64,000 bases of DNA, taken from assembly GCA_037157565.1 (NCBI GenBank), contig JAZHRO010000063.1:150028501-150092500 (forward strand), in the 5' to 3' direction. Below the pieces are notes generated by a model that saw only the letters and a list, made by a program, of their open reading frames with translations, ran no database searches and was not told the origin of the DNA. Source of the stretch: Thalassia testudinum (lineage: Eukaryota; Streptophyta; Magnoliopsida; Alismatales; Hydrocharitaceae). Of the stretch, positions 20,756 through 32,366 are shown in pieces. The translations under genes were made by a program, and so were the position numbers. The number at the start of each line of letters is the position of its first letter. The first letter of the stretch is position 1.

Positions 20756-22394
20756 CTCTTTGTCTATGAACTCCACCGGCTCTGGCAACCTTCTCAACCC
20801 CTCTCTTTAGGACCTCCGATGGACAATTTGGGCATCCTATTTTGATCCTTATCTTCTTCCGCTCCTCGCCATATCTAGTAGGAGCTTCATCCTCCATCAT
20901 CATCACCGCTTCTCATCACCGAAGATTTCATCATTCTCGGCTTCGGTGAAGCAAGCCCTCAAGGATTCCTATCCCTTTCATCACATACTTTAGATCTCTC
21001 TCTCTCTCTTAATCTCTAGGTTAGTCTTAGGTATTTAGGACGTAGATTCGACCACTACATCACCTGCTCCCCCATCATCTTCCCCATGGCCAGCAAGGCT
21101 TCGGTGAGCTCGCTTAACCACATCACGCCACCAAACCTTCCACCCCACCTCCAAGATGCTCCTTGCACCTCACCAGCCAAAATCCCTCTCCTTATTGGCT
21201 CTTCCATCCACTAAAACTCCCTGACAACCAACCCATCTTAACACCTCCACCTCTAGCACTGTCACACCTCCATACGTTTCCCAACGCCACGAGAACCCCC
21301 TCATCATCTTTGTCACCACTCAGCGAAGCTGTTGAACCATCTAATTGGGGCATTAAGCTTGTATTCATGTATCTAGGTCTTCGCTGGACTGCCCTTCTTT
21401 GCTGTCATCGACCACGACATTCCAGCCACCTTCGACCTCATTACCACCTCCAGTAGATGTGGCTTTACACATTGAAGGTTCATGTAGCAGCATTCGAAGT
21501 TCGGAACTCTGTAGTTGCTCAAATTGAGGTCGACGTCCTTTAGCTATAACATGCAAGAACAATGGAAAAGGCAGCACTTTTTATTGCCACCTTGTAAACA
21601 TATAGGCAAGAGGAGATACGTAAATTGATGTTGTGTATAGGCCTCATTGCCTCTTCATCAGGGGTGAGGTCCCTGTACCACACTCTCTCTCACTCCTCAC
21701 CCGTGCCCACATGCACATAGGTCTGGACCCTACCTGGATCCAATTACCCACTTAGAACTCGTCTACTCGATATTGAGAAGAGAACCAAGAGAACTTTAGG
21801 AAAAAGGGGGAGGGTTTTGCTTTGAGATGTGTGCATGGTTGCTCTATACTTAGCATCTCTGAGAGGCTTATTCTTTGTGCTTGGCACCCTTGCGTGTCTA
21901 CTTTGCTAAGGCTCTATGCCTTAGTGGTTAAAGGCATCTGGGGGATATGCACGACGTTTGAGGGTATTGTTGGCTCATTGATCTAATGTGGTAAATGGTT
22001 CAACATATTGTTCGAAAATTTGGCTTGATTGAATAGTTTGAGATATTCGTGATTTGAGCTTAATATGGGGATTTAAGTGGTGATCTAAATCACCATTGTT
22101 TTGCACTCTTCTATCTTTTTACCTCTCTATTTCTGGAGACACATTGGTTTATCATTGTATATATTCTTGAGTAGATTATTGCTTAAATATCTTTAATTAT
22201 GATTCATTGATTGTGCTCATTATTTCTATATTGTGATTAATGTGTGAATTCCACATTTGCTCCCTGTGAATGACCTCCGACTCATTACGTGATTTCAAGT
22301 TTTATAAATTTAAATGTTGTAAAAGCATTTTTCTCGACTATACTATGATGCAACCATCTCTTTCTTCCTAAAACTCAACTCGAACACTCGAACA
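20756..22394 (+). mobile_element. GyB 3' LTR, second part
   Basis: Resumes after Co1 with the duplicated CTCTT. It contains a long C/T-rich, gene-like stretch (20761-21500) with no recognisable product, then A/T-rich R/U5 sequence with a ccctgtgaatgacctc block matching ccctgtgttcgacctc in GyD. The end is placed at 22394, and 22352 is the alternative. The frames at 21163-21456 and 21365-21577 have no recognisable domain and are not called. Confidence 0.65.
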
Positions 22395-23500
22395 CCTCAT
22401 CCAAGGTTTTACTTGCGTAGTCAATCACCACAGGTTTCTTCTCTCGTCTTTGTCCTAGGACTGCTCCAATAGCAAATTTTGATGCATCACACATTATTTC
22501 AAAGTCTTGAGACCAGTCTGGGGGTTGTAAAATAGGTGTAGTCGAGATTGTATCCCTTAGAGTGGTGTAGGCTTTGATGAAATCAGGTGTCAAGTCAAAG
22601 TGCACATCATTAGGTAAAAGGTCAGTCAAGGGCTTGAATATCTTGGAGAAGTCTTTTATGAACCTTCTATAGAAGCCAACGTGTCCTAGGAAAGACCTGA
22701 TTTGTTTGATCGAGCTAAGAGGTGGATGTTTGGAAATCAAGTCAACTTTAGCTCTGTCAACTTCTATGCCCCTATGTGAGATGATGTGACCGAGGATAAT
22801 CCCTTCTTGAATCATAAAATGGCTCTTTTCCCAGCTTAAAACCAAGTTGACCCCAATACATCGTTTCAGGATTTTCTCCAAGTTACTAAGGCAATGGATG
22901 AATGAGCCTCCAAAAATGGAGAAATCATCCAGAACGACCTCTAAGTATTCACCCACCATCTCTGGAAAGATGGCTAACATGCAACGCTGAAAGGTAGCAG
23001 GTGCGTTGCATAACCAGAATGGCATACAACGAAAAGCAAATGTGACAAATGGGCAGGTGAACATGGTCCTCTCTTGATCTTCTTGTGCAATAGCAACCTG
23101 GTTATATCCTAACTATCCATCCAGAGAGCATAAATATTTTCGCCCTACCAATCGTTCAAGAATCTGGTTAATGAATGGCAGGGGGAAATGGTTCTTCTTA
23201 GTAGCTCCATTCAACTTTCTATAATCAATACACACCCGCCATGCGATGGTGGTGCGGGTGGGGATGGATTTGCCTTAGTCATTTGTGACCACGGTGAGCC
23301 CAGCCTTCTTTGATACCACTTAAGTAGGGCTCACCTAGTGGCTGTCAGAAAATGGATAGATGATTTTCACATCAAGCCATTTAATTATCTCTTTTTTAAT
23401 GACCTCTCGCATGTTCGGGTTCAGTTGCCTTTGCATCTAGTGAGAAGGTCGAGCCCTATCTTCCAAATAGGTCTTGTGTGTACAATAGTTAGGGCTAATT
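22395..23500 (-). pseudogene. pol: GyH reverse transcriptase and start of RNase H, fragment
   Basis: On the minus strand. From right to left: the fingers region (stops near 23250-23330), FTCPFVTFAFRCMPFWLCNAP, the palm with V-L-D-D-F at 22924-22932 (Met of F-M-D-D changed to Leu), FLGHVGFYRRFIKDF, then [18 protein letters not shown] and YASKTLDE of RNase H. The sequence stops just after TLDE because GyB abuts it. It is closest to GyC in this window. It is a dead fragment, bounded by GyB on the left and GyC on the right. Confidence 0.85.
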
Positions 23501-24149
23501 CCCCTTAAGTCAGAAATTGTCCACTCAATTGTAACCTGATGTTTAGAAAGAGTTGTAGTCAACCTAAGTTCTTGGTCCCTAGTCAGGTGTGCATTGATAA
23601 TCGCAGGGAAAGTATGATTAGGTCCTTCAAAAACATACTTGAGGTTATTGGGCAGAGGTTTCAGTTTAGGTGCAGGTGGTACAATGTTTGACGAGTAACA
23701 GAAGGGAGGCAGCTAAGTGACATCAATCTCCTTAAATGGGGGTTGCCGGTAGTAATCAGTTCTGCAACCTCCAGAGATTGGGATAAGTCAGGGTAGTATA
23801 AAGCTGGTTGAGTTAGATGATCCTCTAAATAGCTTACTATCAAGCATTCTTCAACTAGGGTTTCCACAGGATTGCACCCCTCGACCCAACCACAATAAAA
23901 AAACTTAGTTGCCTTGAAGATATCCAATTGCATCTTCTTATCTCCAAAGGCAATTTCCATACATCCCATGTCGTAGTCAATGTTAGCCTTGGCTGTAGCC
24001 AAAAAGGGTTTGCCTAGGATGATGGGTGTGTTTTGTAATTGTTCAGGGACTTCTATGTCAAGGACTAAGAAGTCAACTGGAAGTAGAAGTCCTTAATTCG
24101 AACAATTACATCCTCGACTACTCCTTTCGGGGTATTCATAGATTGTCGG
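23501..24149 (-). pseudogene. pol: GyH protease C-terminal part and linker, fragment
   Basis: Minus strand. Contains the PKGVVEDVIVRIKDFY region after the protease active site (the DLGAS part itself is lost beyond 24149). Next come ATAKANIDYDMGCMEIAFGD and the linker to reverse transcriptase (EDHLTQPALYYPD), which matches GyC closely. The break at 24149 is where the GyC LTR begins. The probable target site is GTCGG (24145-24149), and the missing part should lie beyond the window. Confidence 0.8.
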
Positions 24150-25047
24150 TGATGACTCTACATATAATGATGATAATTCTATCAATTAGAGGCATTTTTG
24201 AGGGCACATATGCATTAATGTCATATTATAGTGGGCTTGGGAGCAATGCATGCACATTGTGTATTATCTACATTTAGATTGCTTTAAATCAATGTTTAAT
24301 GACCTTGTGTACGGTGCACATTGAAATAGGTCTTAGATGAGCAATTGGATAGTATGGATGGATCCAAATTGACAAACGGAGTCTAATGAACTCAAAATCA
24401 CCTCAATTCAACCTTTGTAGCTCCCACAACAAGTCCAAGAAGTTTTGACTGAAGATCAGATGATCAACGGTCCTTGTCGCGCCACGTGGCACCCATTTTG
24501 GTCTCCATCATTAGCCAGCAGCGCCCATAGCTTCCTCTCATCACGAGCTCATGAGATCGGGGCCGTTGGATACGAATCCAATGGTCACTGAGGGGCCACA
24601 TCGCTCGTGATCTCGACCTCATGATCTCCATCAAACAGTGGCAACAACACGAGAGGGAAATGCAAAAACACGACATCTTCTCATTTGTAGCATAGCGGTC
24701 CATGCCTCAACCAACACACGGTAGGTATATGTTCAAAACCTCGCAAGGGGCACAATCACAGCGAAGAACGCGCAGCCAAAATTGAGCTGCCCGATCTCCA
24801 TCGAGCGACCCTGATAGTGGCTATGTGGCATCTCTGGAAGCGTACGATTCATCCACATGCGGTTTGAGGCCTACTCTGAGGCTCGATAGTACGCGTGCCC
24901 AAGGCACGATCTTGCGAGCAATCTCAGCCCTCCAAGTGCAATCCAAAGGCCATGATTTCTTTTTGCACGATAAGTGTGATGGGAGTGATGGATAAGCCAT
25001 CTGGACACATCGATGGCTGTTCGATGGCGATCTGCTATGTTGATCCT
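24150..25047 (+). mobile_element. GyC 5' LTR, first part (U3)
   Basis: Starts TGATGACTCTACATATAATG. The first 600 bp align with the reverse complement of S2 (shared cgccacgt, atcaacgg and cgaacggagtc-like blocks) and more weakly with the GyA 3' LTR. It is cut at 25047 by Co2. It contains the tRNA-like module at 24688-24741. The frames 24464-24703 and 24821-25123 are chance or run into Co2. Confidence 0.8.
24688..24741 (+). other. tRNA-like module in GyC LTR (A-box and B-box)
   Basis: TAGCATAGCGG (24688 onward) as A-box and GTTCAAAACCTC (24731 onward) as B-box. The spacing places the B-box near tRNA position 51. It occupies the same relative place in U3 as in GyA and S2. There is no closing acceptor stem. 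Confidence 0.5.
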
Positions 25048-26720
25048 GAAATTCCCTACTAGGAGGGGGTGACGTAATAATTGCGGAAATAAATATAAAC
25101 AATCTCACAAAATAGACAATCACTCAAGTACACAAGTATTTTTAGGTGGAAACCCAAACTGGGTGAAAACCACCACCTAACCCTCTCGAGTTAGGATTTT
25201 CCGATCAACCAAGTTGATCAAAATCCACTAAACGAATCACTTTAAACGAGGGTGATTCAACCTCAAATACAACCATACTACAAGTGCGAGGGTAGCGTTC
25301 CTCAACCCCTTCACTTCACGAGAAGGATTTTGTCCCTCGAAGGAGACGGGAATTTGCAAAGCGAATACCCAATCAAATAACAAAGATAAAAGAACAATAA
25401 TCCTATAGAGCCAACAAAGTAATTTTAAACCTAGCTTCTATAGGAATTAGGAAACTCCTCTTTGAAAGGAGTGCGTCGGCGACGCGGATGCGTGAACAAC
25501 ACGACGGCGCTACGTCGCTCTCGTGAACTACGATGGGAGAGCGGGTGCGCAAAGCTTGATGCTCTGAAGATGAAGAATTAGAGCTTGGGGAGAAAGAGAG
25601 TCTTTTTGGACACAAAAGAGTGTGAAAGTGTGTAACTAGGTGTGTGTTTATGTTGCAAAGGTTCCCCTCTATTTATAGAGGCCTCAGGAAGGCTTAGGAA
25701 AGGTTCCATAGCCGTTGGGTGCAAAGCCAAAGAGAATCAACCCGAAATCAGGAACAATCATTGCACTGACAGGGTTATCAGACGTCTAATTATGGCATCA
25801 GACGTCTGGAAGACCACTTTAAGACGTCTGATTTCAAGGTCAAACGTCTGATTTCATGCGGGTTCCTTCCTGACTTGAATCAAATCTAAACAGGGTTCTT
25901 GTGCAAGTCCATTAGACGACATACAGCACGTCTAGCACTATGTGTGGACGTCTGGAAACCTACTTTTTCGTGGGAATGGATTTGCAACGGCTAGAAAATC
26001 TCTGAGAAGAGATTTTCGGGTCAGTCGAGGCAAAACGGTCAATTATCAGACATCTGGAAGGGCTTAAGGACGTCTGATAAGGCTCTAACAGTCATATCCT
26101 CGAGTGTTTGCTAAGAGAGCCAACGGTCCACTAATTGGACGTCTGGCAAAGACATCAGGCGTCTCCTAAGAAGTCTGGTATAAGGTCTGGACGTCTGATT
26201 TCATCAGACAGAATTAACTTGTCCAGCCTAACTGTTATCAGACGTCTAAATCAACAGTCAGACGTCTTAAAACACTTTATCAGACGTTTGATTTGGGAAT
26301 TAGACGTCTGGAAACTCTGTTTGAACCCTACATTGGTTTTCTAAGTTCTCTACAGAAAACCTAAGTATCCTAGGGTTGTGCCGGTGTTCCTAGGACTACT
26401 GTTAGGGTACTTTGAGGCTCTTTAACATAATTTTCTAAGGAAATAAGGAGCAAGAAAATAAAGATAAAAGTACATGAAAAGGAATAAAATGGAATTCTAT
26501 CCTATTCTTATTGTCCTTCCATCTTCAATCTATCGCTCCTCGCGAATCCCCTCTGTTCTCCATCAAGCTCCTCCAATCCGTCTTGGATGCGAGCTCGAAT
26601 TCCGTTTAATCACGTCTACATTTGCAATTGACCTGAAATCTAAGACTCCAAGTGCAAATGTTAAATAACACGTATTTTGTTATCATCAAAACATATGATC
26701 GTGGTGCTCTAGCACCAACA
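25048..26720 (-). mobile_element. Co2 3' LTR (left copy)
   Basis: 1673 bp. In plus orientation it starts TGAAATTCCC and ends GCACCAACA. TATA box at 25670-25677 (minus). The U3 array of paired hexamers spans 25781-26308 with the same spacing as Co1: 25781/25801/25823/25843, 25927/25947, 26049/26069, 26138/26158, 26170/26190, 26241/26261/26283/26303. Confidence 0.92.
25781..26308 (-). promoter_or_regulatory. Co2 left LTR paired-hexamer array
   Basis: Eight pairs, each exactly 20 bp apart, with the same 22-, 12- and 20-bp linkers as Co1 read in reverse. Several hexamers have decayed by one base (aacgtc at 25843, gacgtt at 26283, ggcgtc at 26158) while the spacing is unchanged. Confidence 0.85.
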
Positions 26721-27040
26721 ATCTCCCCCTTTTTGATGATGACAAAACCATAAATAAAAATGCAAAAAATCCTCCCCCTTTTTGACATTATCAAAAAGGT
26801 TTAATTGATTTCCTATAACTCCCCCTTAAAACATGCTCTTCTATAAATTTCTTTTACCAAAGGTAATGTCCTCCCCCTTTTTTTATAACAACAAGATAGC
26901 TATTATTTTTCTCCCCTTTCTAAAGGAAATTTAGCTACCTTATATCTCCCCCGTAAAAATTGACAATTAGCTTATAATTTTTTTTTGCTCCCCCTATCTA
27001 AATGCTTATGATAAAAGGGTAGGGTAAAGGGTTTTTACCT
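26721..27040 (-). other. Co2 3' internal region with ladder of polypurine tracts
   Basis: On the minus strand, AAGGGGGAG-like tracts appear on the plus strand as CTCCCCCTT-like runs at about 26722, 26771, 26820, 26871 and 26946, mostly 49-51 bp apart. This is the same arrangement as Co1. The tract touching the LTR (26721-26735) is the likely primer. Confidence 0.8.
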
Positions 27041-27043
27041 CAC

Positions 27044-28780
27044 CTACCATGGCCAATAAAATGACCCAAATGGTGGTGGTGGATGCCACATCGGATGGGG
27101 CTCCCATCCGTAGCCTGGAGGCCCGGGCATTGGCGCCGGTCTCCAGTCTGGTGGTCGACGTGCGACGGGTCCATCATTTGTTCGCCATCTCGTCGGTCTT
27201 CTTGTTCTCCTCCTTGGTCTACTCCTTGGTTCTCCCAACTTGAGTTGACTAGCTTTGAGCTTGTAGGTCCAGTCCTTTGTGTTGTAGTCATCCCTGAAAC
27301 CTACAAAACAAGATTCCAAATTTTTCTTCGGTATCCAAGTGAGCTTGGATCCGGATCTGTTAGCGGGTCTCCTTGACAGAGATCCTTTCTCAACCTTAGG
27401 GCTATAAAAATTATCTACTTTATTGATTAATTTGTTGGAGTTTTCCCTAAGACATGCGATTTCTTTTTATGTAATATCCATCTTAGTCTTTAAATCAGAA
27501 ATTTCTATTTTTAGACTAACATTTTCCTCAATCAATTTATTATTTTCATTGATGAGGTTATGATTTTCTAATAATAGGTTATCATTTTTAGGACAAGCTT
27601 CTAGATTCTTATGTTTTATTTCTAACCTATCATTTTCAGATTTAAGAAAGCTAAGATTCTTTTTCATACTTTTATTTTCTCTCTTAACTGCTTTACTAAC
27701 TTCAAAAAGTTCATTAAAATCTTCTTGTAAGTCGTAACTTACCTCGTTGTCTGGGTTGCTTTTGCTTTCGCTGTCTCTTCCTCTGGCCATGAAACCGAAG
27801 CAAGCGGTTTCTTCTTCTACAGACTTTTCTTCTTCTTCTTCCTCTGAGCTGGAATCGTCCCAAGTGGTTTGGAACGCCTTCTTCTTAGATCTCTTTTCCT
27901 TTTCCTTCTTCTTCTCCTTTTTGAGAAGAGGGCACTCTGGTCGTAGGTGCCCTTTCTCGTTGCAGTGGTAGCAACATCTCGGGCTTTCCTTCTTCTCCTT
28001 TTTCTCTTTCTTTAATTCCCTACAAAACTTGGAAAATTTTTAAAGTAAAATTCTAAAGTCTTCATCGTCGGAACTTACCTCGCTATCCGACGCAGCTCTG
28101 AAGGTGAGAGTCTTCTTCGGTTTAGGCTCTGGTGTATCCTTCTTCTTCTGCTTCAACTTAGTCTCGTAGGCCATTAGATTGCCTAGGAGATCTTCCATGT
28201 TGAGCTCCTCCACTTCGTTTGCCACCTCGATGGCGGTGACTTTCTGTTCCCATTCCGGTCCAAGGGAATGAAGAAGCTTCCCTTGAAGCTCCCCCTTGAT
28301 GAAAGTCTTCCCTAAAGCTTTCAAGTTATTTACAATGAGAGTGAACCTAGTGTTCATCTCACTTAAAGATTCGTTAGATTTCATTGAAAAAGATTCAAAT
28401 TCTTGAGAAAGTAAATTAATTTTAGAGGTTTTTACCTTAGAGGTACCTTCGTGAGTTACCTCAAGTGTGTGCCAAATCTCGTATGCGGTGGCACATTGCG
28501 AGATTCTGTTGAACTCCTCCGAGCTGAGCGCGTAGTAGAGGGCGTTCATGGTCTTTGCGTTCAAAGAGAGTTCACGAATTTGTTGTTGCAAGTAGCCTCC
28601 CACAGGTTTTTCTGGGATCTCTAATGGTGTCTCGCACCTGGCCCAAATTGTGAAGTCATTGGCTTGAAGCCAAGTCTTCATCCGCAGCTTCCAGTAGGGG
28701 TAGTTGCTCCCGTCGAAGAATGGCAGACGAATCGTAGACTTGCCCTCGAAAATCCTACCCGCGGAACTGCTCCCCTCCAT
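27044..28780 (-). pseudogene. gag: Co2 Gag, degenerate
   Basis: ATG at 28780 (minus) opens MEGSSSAGRI. The UBN2-type core is intact to a stop at 28040-28042 (TAA where Co1 has Lys). The CCHC zinc knuckle follows near 27960 (CYHCNEKGHLRPEC), then an acidic region, the leucine-rich coiled coil (27467-27790) and a second stop near 27467. The tail (27044-27319) is Arg/Pro-rich and ends FGSFYWPW, the natural C-terminus that Co1 has lost. A stretch with Trp and Pro at the very end is unusual for a Gag. Confidence 0.85.
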
Positions 28781-28816
28781 AGATCTTCTTGCTTGGTTGT
28801 TATGCCGAAACAGCAA

Positions 28817-28833
28817 GACCTGCTCTGATACCA
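28817..28833 (-). other. Co2 primer binding site (initiator tRNA-Met)
   Basis: On the minus strand TGGTATCAGAGCAGGTC, two bases after the 5' LTR end. The first 12 bases match the canonical iMet site. Confidence 0.9.
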
Positions 28834-28835
28834 AC

Positions 28836-30480
28836 TGAAATTCCCTACTAGGAGGGGGTGACGTAATAATTGCGGAAATAAATATAAACAATCTCACAAA
28901 AGAGACAATCACACAAGTACACAAGTATTTTTAGGTGGAAACCCAAACCGGGTGAAAATCACCACCTAACCCTCTCGAGTTAGGATTTTCCGATCAACCA
29001 AGTTGATCAAAATCCACTAAACGAATCACTTTAAACGAGGGTGATCCAACCTCAAACCCCTTCTCTTCACGAGAAGGATTTTGTCCCTCGAAGGAGACGG
29101 GAATTCGCAAAGCGAATACCCAACCAAATAACAAAGATAAAAGAACAATAATCCTATAGAGCCAACAAAGTAATTTTAAGCCTAGCTTTTATAGGAATTA
29201 GGAGACTCCCCTTTGAAAGGAGTGCGTTGGCGATGCGGATGCGTGAACAACACGACGGCGCTACGTCGCTCTCGTGAACTACGGTGGGAGAGCGGGTGCG
29301 CAAAGCTTGATGCTCTCAAGATGAAGAATTAGAGCTTGGAGAGAAAGAGAGTCATTTTGGACACAAAAGAGTGTGAAAGTGTGTAACTAGGTGTGTGTTT
29401 GTGTTGCAAAGGTTCCCCTCTATTTATAGAGGCCCTAGGAAGGCTTTGGAAGGCTTAGGAAAGGTTCCATAGCCGTTGGGTGCAAAGCCCAAGAGAATCA
29501 ACCTGAAATTAGGAACAATCATTGCACTGAAAGGGTTATCAGATGTCTAATTATGGCATCAGACATCTGGAAGACCACTTTAAGACGTCTGATTTCAAGG
29601 TCAGACGTCTGATTTCGTGCGGGTTCCTTCCTGACTTGAATAAGATCTAAACAGGGTTCTTGTGCAAGTCCATTAGACGACATACAGGACGTCTGGCACT
29701 ATGTGCGGACGTCTGGAAACCTACTTTTTCGTGGGAATGGATTTGCAACGGTTAGAAAATCTCTGAGAAGAGATTTTCGGGTCAGTCAAGGCAAAATGGT
29801 CAATTATCTGACGTCTGGAAGGGCTTAAGGACGTCTGATAAGGCTCTAACGGTCATATCCTCAAGTGTTTGCTAAGAGAGCCAACGGTCCACTAATTGGA
29901 CGTCTGGCAAAGACATCAGACGTCTCCTAAGACATCTGGTATAAGGTTTGGACGTCTGATTTCATCAGACAGAATTAACTTGTTCGGCATAACTGTTATC
30001 AGACGTCTGAATCAACAGTCAGACGTCTTAAAACACTTTATCAAACGTCTGATTTGGGAATTAGACGTCTGGAAACTCTGTTTGAACCCTACATTGTTTT
30101 CTAAGTTCTCTACAGAAAACCTAAGTATCGTAGGGTTGTGCTGGTGTTCCTAGGACTACTGTTAGGGTACTTTGAGGCTCTTTAACATAATTTTCTAAGG
30201 AAATAAATAGCAAGAAAATAAAGACAAAAGTACATGAAAAGGAATAAAATGGAATTCTATCCTATTCTTCTTGTCCTTCAATCTTCAATCTATCGCTCCT
30301 CGCGAATCCCCTCTATTCTCCATCAAGCTCCTCCAATCCGTCCTGGATGCGAGCTCGAATTCCATTTAATCACGTCTACATTTGCAATTGACCTGAAATC
30401 TAAGACTCCAAGTGCAAATGTTAAATAACACGTGTTTTGTTATCATCAAAACAAATGATCGTGGTGCTCTAGCACCAACA
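28836..30480 (-). mobile_element. Co2 5' LTR (right copy)
   Basis: 1645 bp, in plus orientation TGAAATTCCC to GCACCAACA. TATA box 29421-29428 (minus). The paired-hexamer array lies at about 29540-30075 with the same spacing. It lacks the ATACAACC... segment present at about 25266 in the left copy. Confidence 0.92.
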
Positions 30481-30485
30481 GATCC

Positions 30486-31154
30486 AACAGTTTGTAGTTC
30501 TCCTCGTGGGCACTAGCTGTTAATGTGCAGTGATAGCATGTGTGTGATCTACCTACAGCAATGCTTGTACTGATGACTTTGCTGTCGCTATTGATGCAAT
30601 GCTCTCTTTCTTCGACTATAAAGAGGCCTATGGACCTCCATTGCAAGGACATCTCTTCCTATCTTCTTCCAAGCAAGTCCCCTACCTCCATAGAGCTTCG
30701 AAGCAAGGTCCTAGAGCTATCGAGCCACCGATGGAAGCCCCTCCATCGTCGTACTGCTTCACCTCTCCATTTTGCTTGTGTTCTTTAGTTGATGTTCATG
30801 TTGTTTTAAGCATTCCTCTAGCATTATAGTTGTGAATTGATTTTTCCATTGCACTAGATTAGCTTTCATTATTATCATTGTTGCTCTTAATTATGTTCCA
30901 TTTATGCTAGAACTATCATTATCATGGATCTCTCACTCACTCACTCACTCACTCACTCTCTCTTTCTTTTGTTTTCCAGCCTTTCTGCTTGCAAGCAAAC
31001 CATCATGCGAAAATAAACTAAGCGAGTACAAAATTCAATTTTCTACCTCCCTGAGATCGACATTCGTACTCATATTTCTCCATATTCTTTTAAAAATGAT
31101 GTCATAAGCATATGCTACAACGAAAAACTTAACCTAACGCATTTTCTGACATCA
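30486..31154 (+). mobile_element. GyC 5' LTR, second part (promoter, R, U5)
   Basis: Resumes after the second GATCC. A TATA box (TATAAAG, 30617-30623) is followed by a C/T-rich leader, then a TCAC microsatellite (30931-30958). It ends at CA, 31154 (gacatca), five bases before the primer site. Frames such as 30540-30788 are not supported as genes. Confidence 0.8.
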
Positions 31155-31159
31155 GTTTT

Positions 31160-31177
31160 TGGCACCGTTGTCGGGGA
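31160..31177 (+). other. GyC primer binding site (tRNA-Asp)
   Basis: TGGCACCGTTGTCGGGGA. It matches the 3' end of plant tRNA-Asp (complement TGGCGCCGTTGCCGGGGA, from memory) with two changes, as is usual for Athila-type elements. Confidence 0.85.
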
Positions 31178-32366
31178 GGCAATGGATCTTTTAGTCACTT
31201 TTATCCTTGCATCGGTACTCACATTCTCTGACTTGCTTTCTTTCTCTCTATTCATTGGTTGCAGGAACTCGGCACCAAGGCGACGGGAGGAGCATGATCC
31301 AAGATGGTAGATTAGAAGTAAAGTGCGATGAAGACTCTTGTGAGTATCACTCCACTCTAGCGTAGCTTCATCTTTGTTTTTGAAAAAAAAAATTGCATTT
31401 AGGATCATGCATGAACCCTAGGATAGTTTGATTATTTGCTTGCTTAAAAAAATCCAAATAAAAATCTAACAATTCAAAAAAAAAATGGCATGGTGAATGA
31501 TTCCTTGACCTACATCTCAAATCCATCATGCAAACAAAAAAATGCACTCTAATATTCTTAAAGAAAAAAAATCTTTCTGGAGTGTTCTTTTCCTTTTGAG
31601 TGGTGTTTGTGAAGCCACCTGTGCTTTGTATTTGGCCACACCACTCCAATTAAAATTAATTCACCAACTAGATCTGCATGAACTTTAGGAGTGAATACAT
31701 TAGGGTTGCTTATTTCTAGGGCCACATTGATCTTAAAGGAAATTGATCATCACCTGTTTTGTGCAAAATCTTGTGCACCTACTTAAACATTGTCTGAAAA
31801 CATTAACAAATTTCAACCGTAAAAGGCACTAAAGCAAGTACAAATCATTAAAAGACATCACATCCTAAAAACCTTGCTTGAAAACCATGATTTGTTGAGT
31901 GCACACACATGCTTAATTGGATTAATTAAGAGGCACAACCCCCAACAATGCCTCATCATATACCTTGAGCACAAGCATTAACCTAGCCCTCAATAAAATT
32001 GAGTAGGTGTTGGCCCTAGGATTCATTGAGTTCGTTTCATGGTATTCTCCTGAATGCATTACGAATTAGTGACGTCTGCTTGCTTGAAAAGGTGCTAAGT
32101 TGGGAGGCCTGATTGTCATAGGACTTAAGCAAGTAGGGGTTTGGCATAATTAGCTGCCCTTGGGACACTCTCCCCTGCTTCGCCTACCCAACTTTTCCAC
32201 CTTCAAGAGTAAGGAAAACACCAAATTCACCATGTGGTTTGAGTATATTTCTAAAACATAGGTTACTTAGGTCTACACTATAGGGCTTAGGTTTGTTTGC
32301 TTGGTTGCACACACACTATTCTTGCATTTATTTCCTTTCGCATCCCTCCCTCTTCTTCTCTAGTGT
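31178..32366 (+). other. GyC untranslated leader (no gene)
   Basis: A/T-rich leader between primer site and gag with several oligo-A runs. No conserved reading frame. It ends in a C/T-rich stretch before ATG at 32367. The frames called here on the minus strand (31115-31649) are A/T-rich noise. Confidence 0.6.

Larger units (their letters stand above)
12560..22394 (+). mobile_element. GyB: 3' end and 3' LTR of an Athila-like Gypsy element (interrupted)
   Basis: 12560-14168 aligns block by block with the GyD 3' untranslated region (gggaggcaaccc-like start, post-pol motif, stem-loop array, polypurine tract). The LTR starts at 14169 and has the same design as the GyD LTR. Co1 interrupts the LTR at 15203-20755. 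The coding part is absent. The 3' end is uncertain, between 22352 (CA) and 22394 (CA). The latter leaves GyH in a sensible register with a possible target site CCTCA. Confidence 0.75.
25048..30480 (-). mobile_element. Co2: non-autonomous Ty1/Copia element, complete structure, Gag only, minus strand
   Basis: LTRs at 25048-26720 and 28836-30480. Target duplication GATCC at 25043-25047 and 30481-30485. Primer site TGGTATCAGAGC at 28817-28833 (minus) and polypurine tract at 26721-26735. The internal region of 2115 bp encodes only a broken Gag. It is the same family as Co1, in the opposite orientation. The LTR pair differs more than in Co1, including a deletion of about 37 bp near 29055 in the right LTR, so Co2 is older. 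Confidence 0.93.

Noticed and set aside
21163..21456. 97-codon frame in the GyB LTR as a gene
   Set aside because: C/T-rich low-complexity translation, no domain, overlapped by another frame on the opposite strand.
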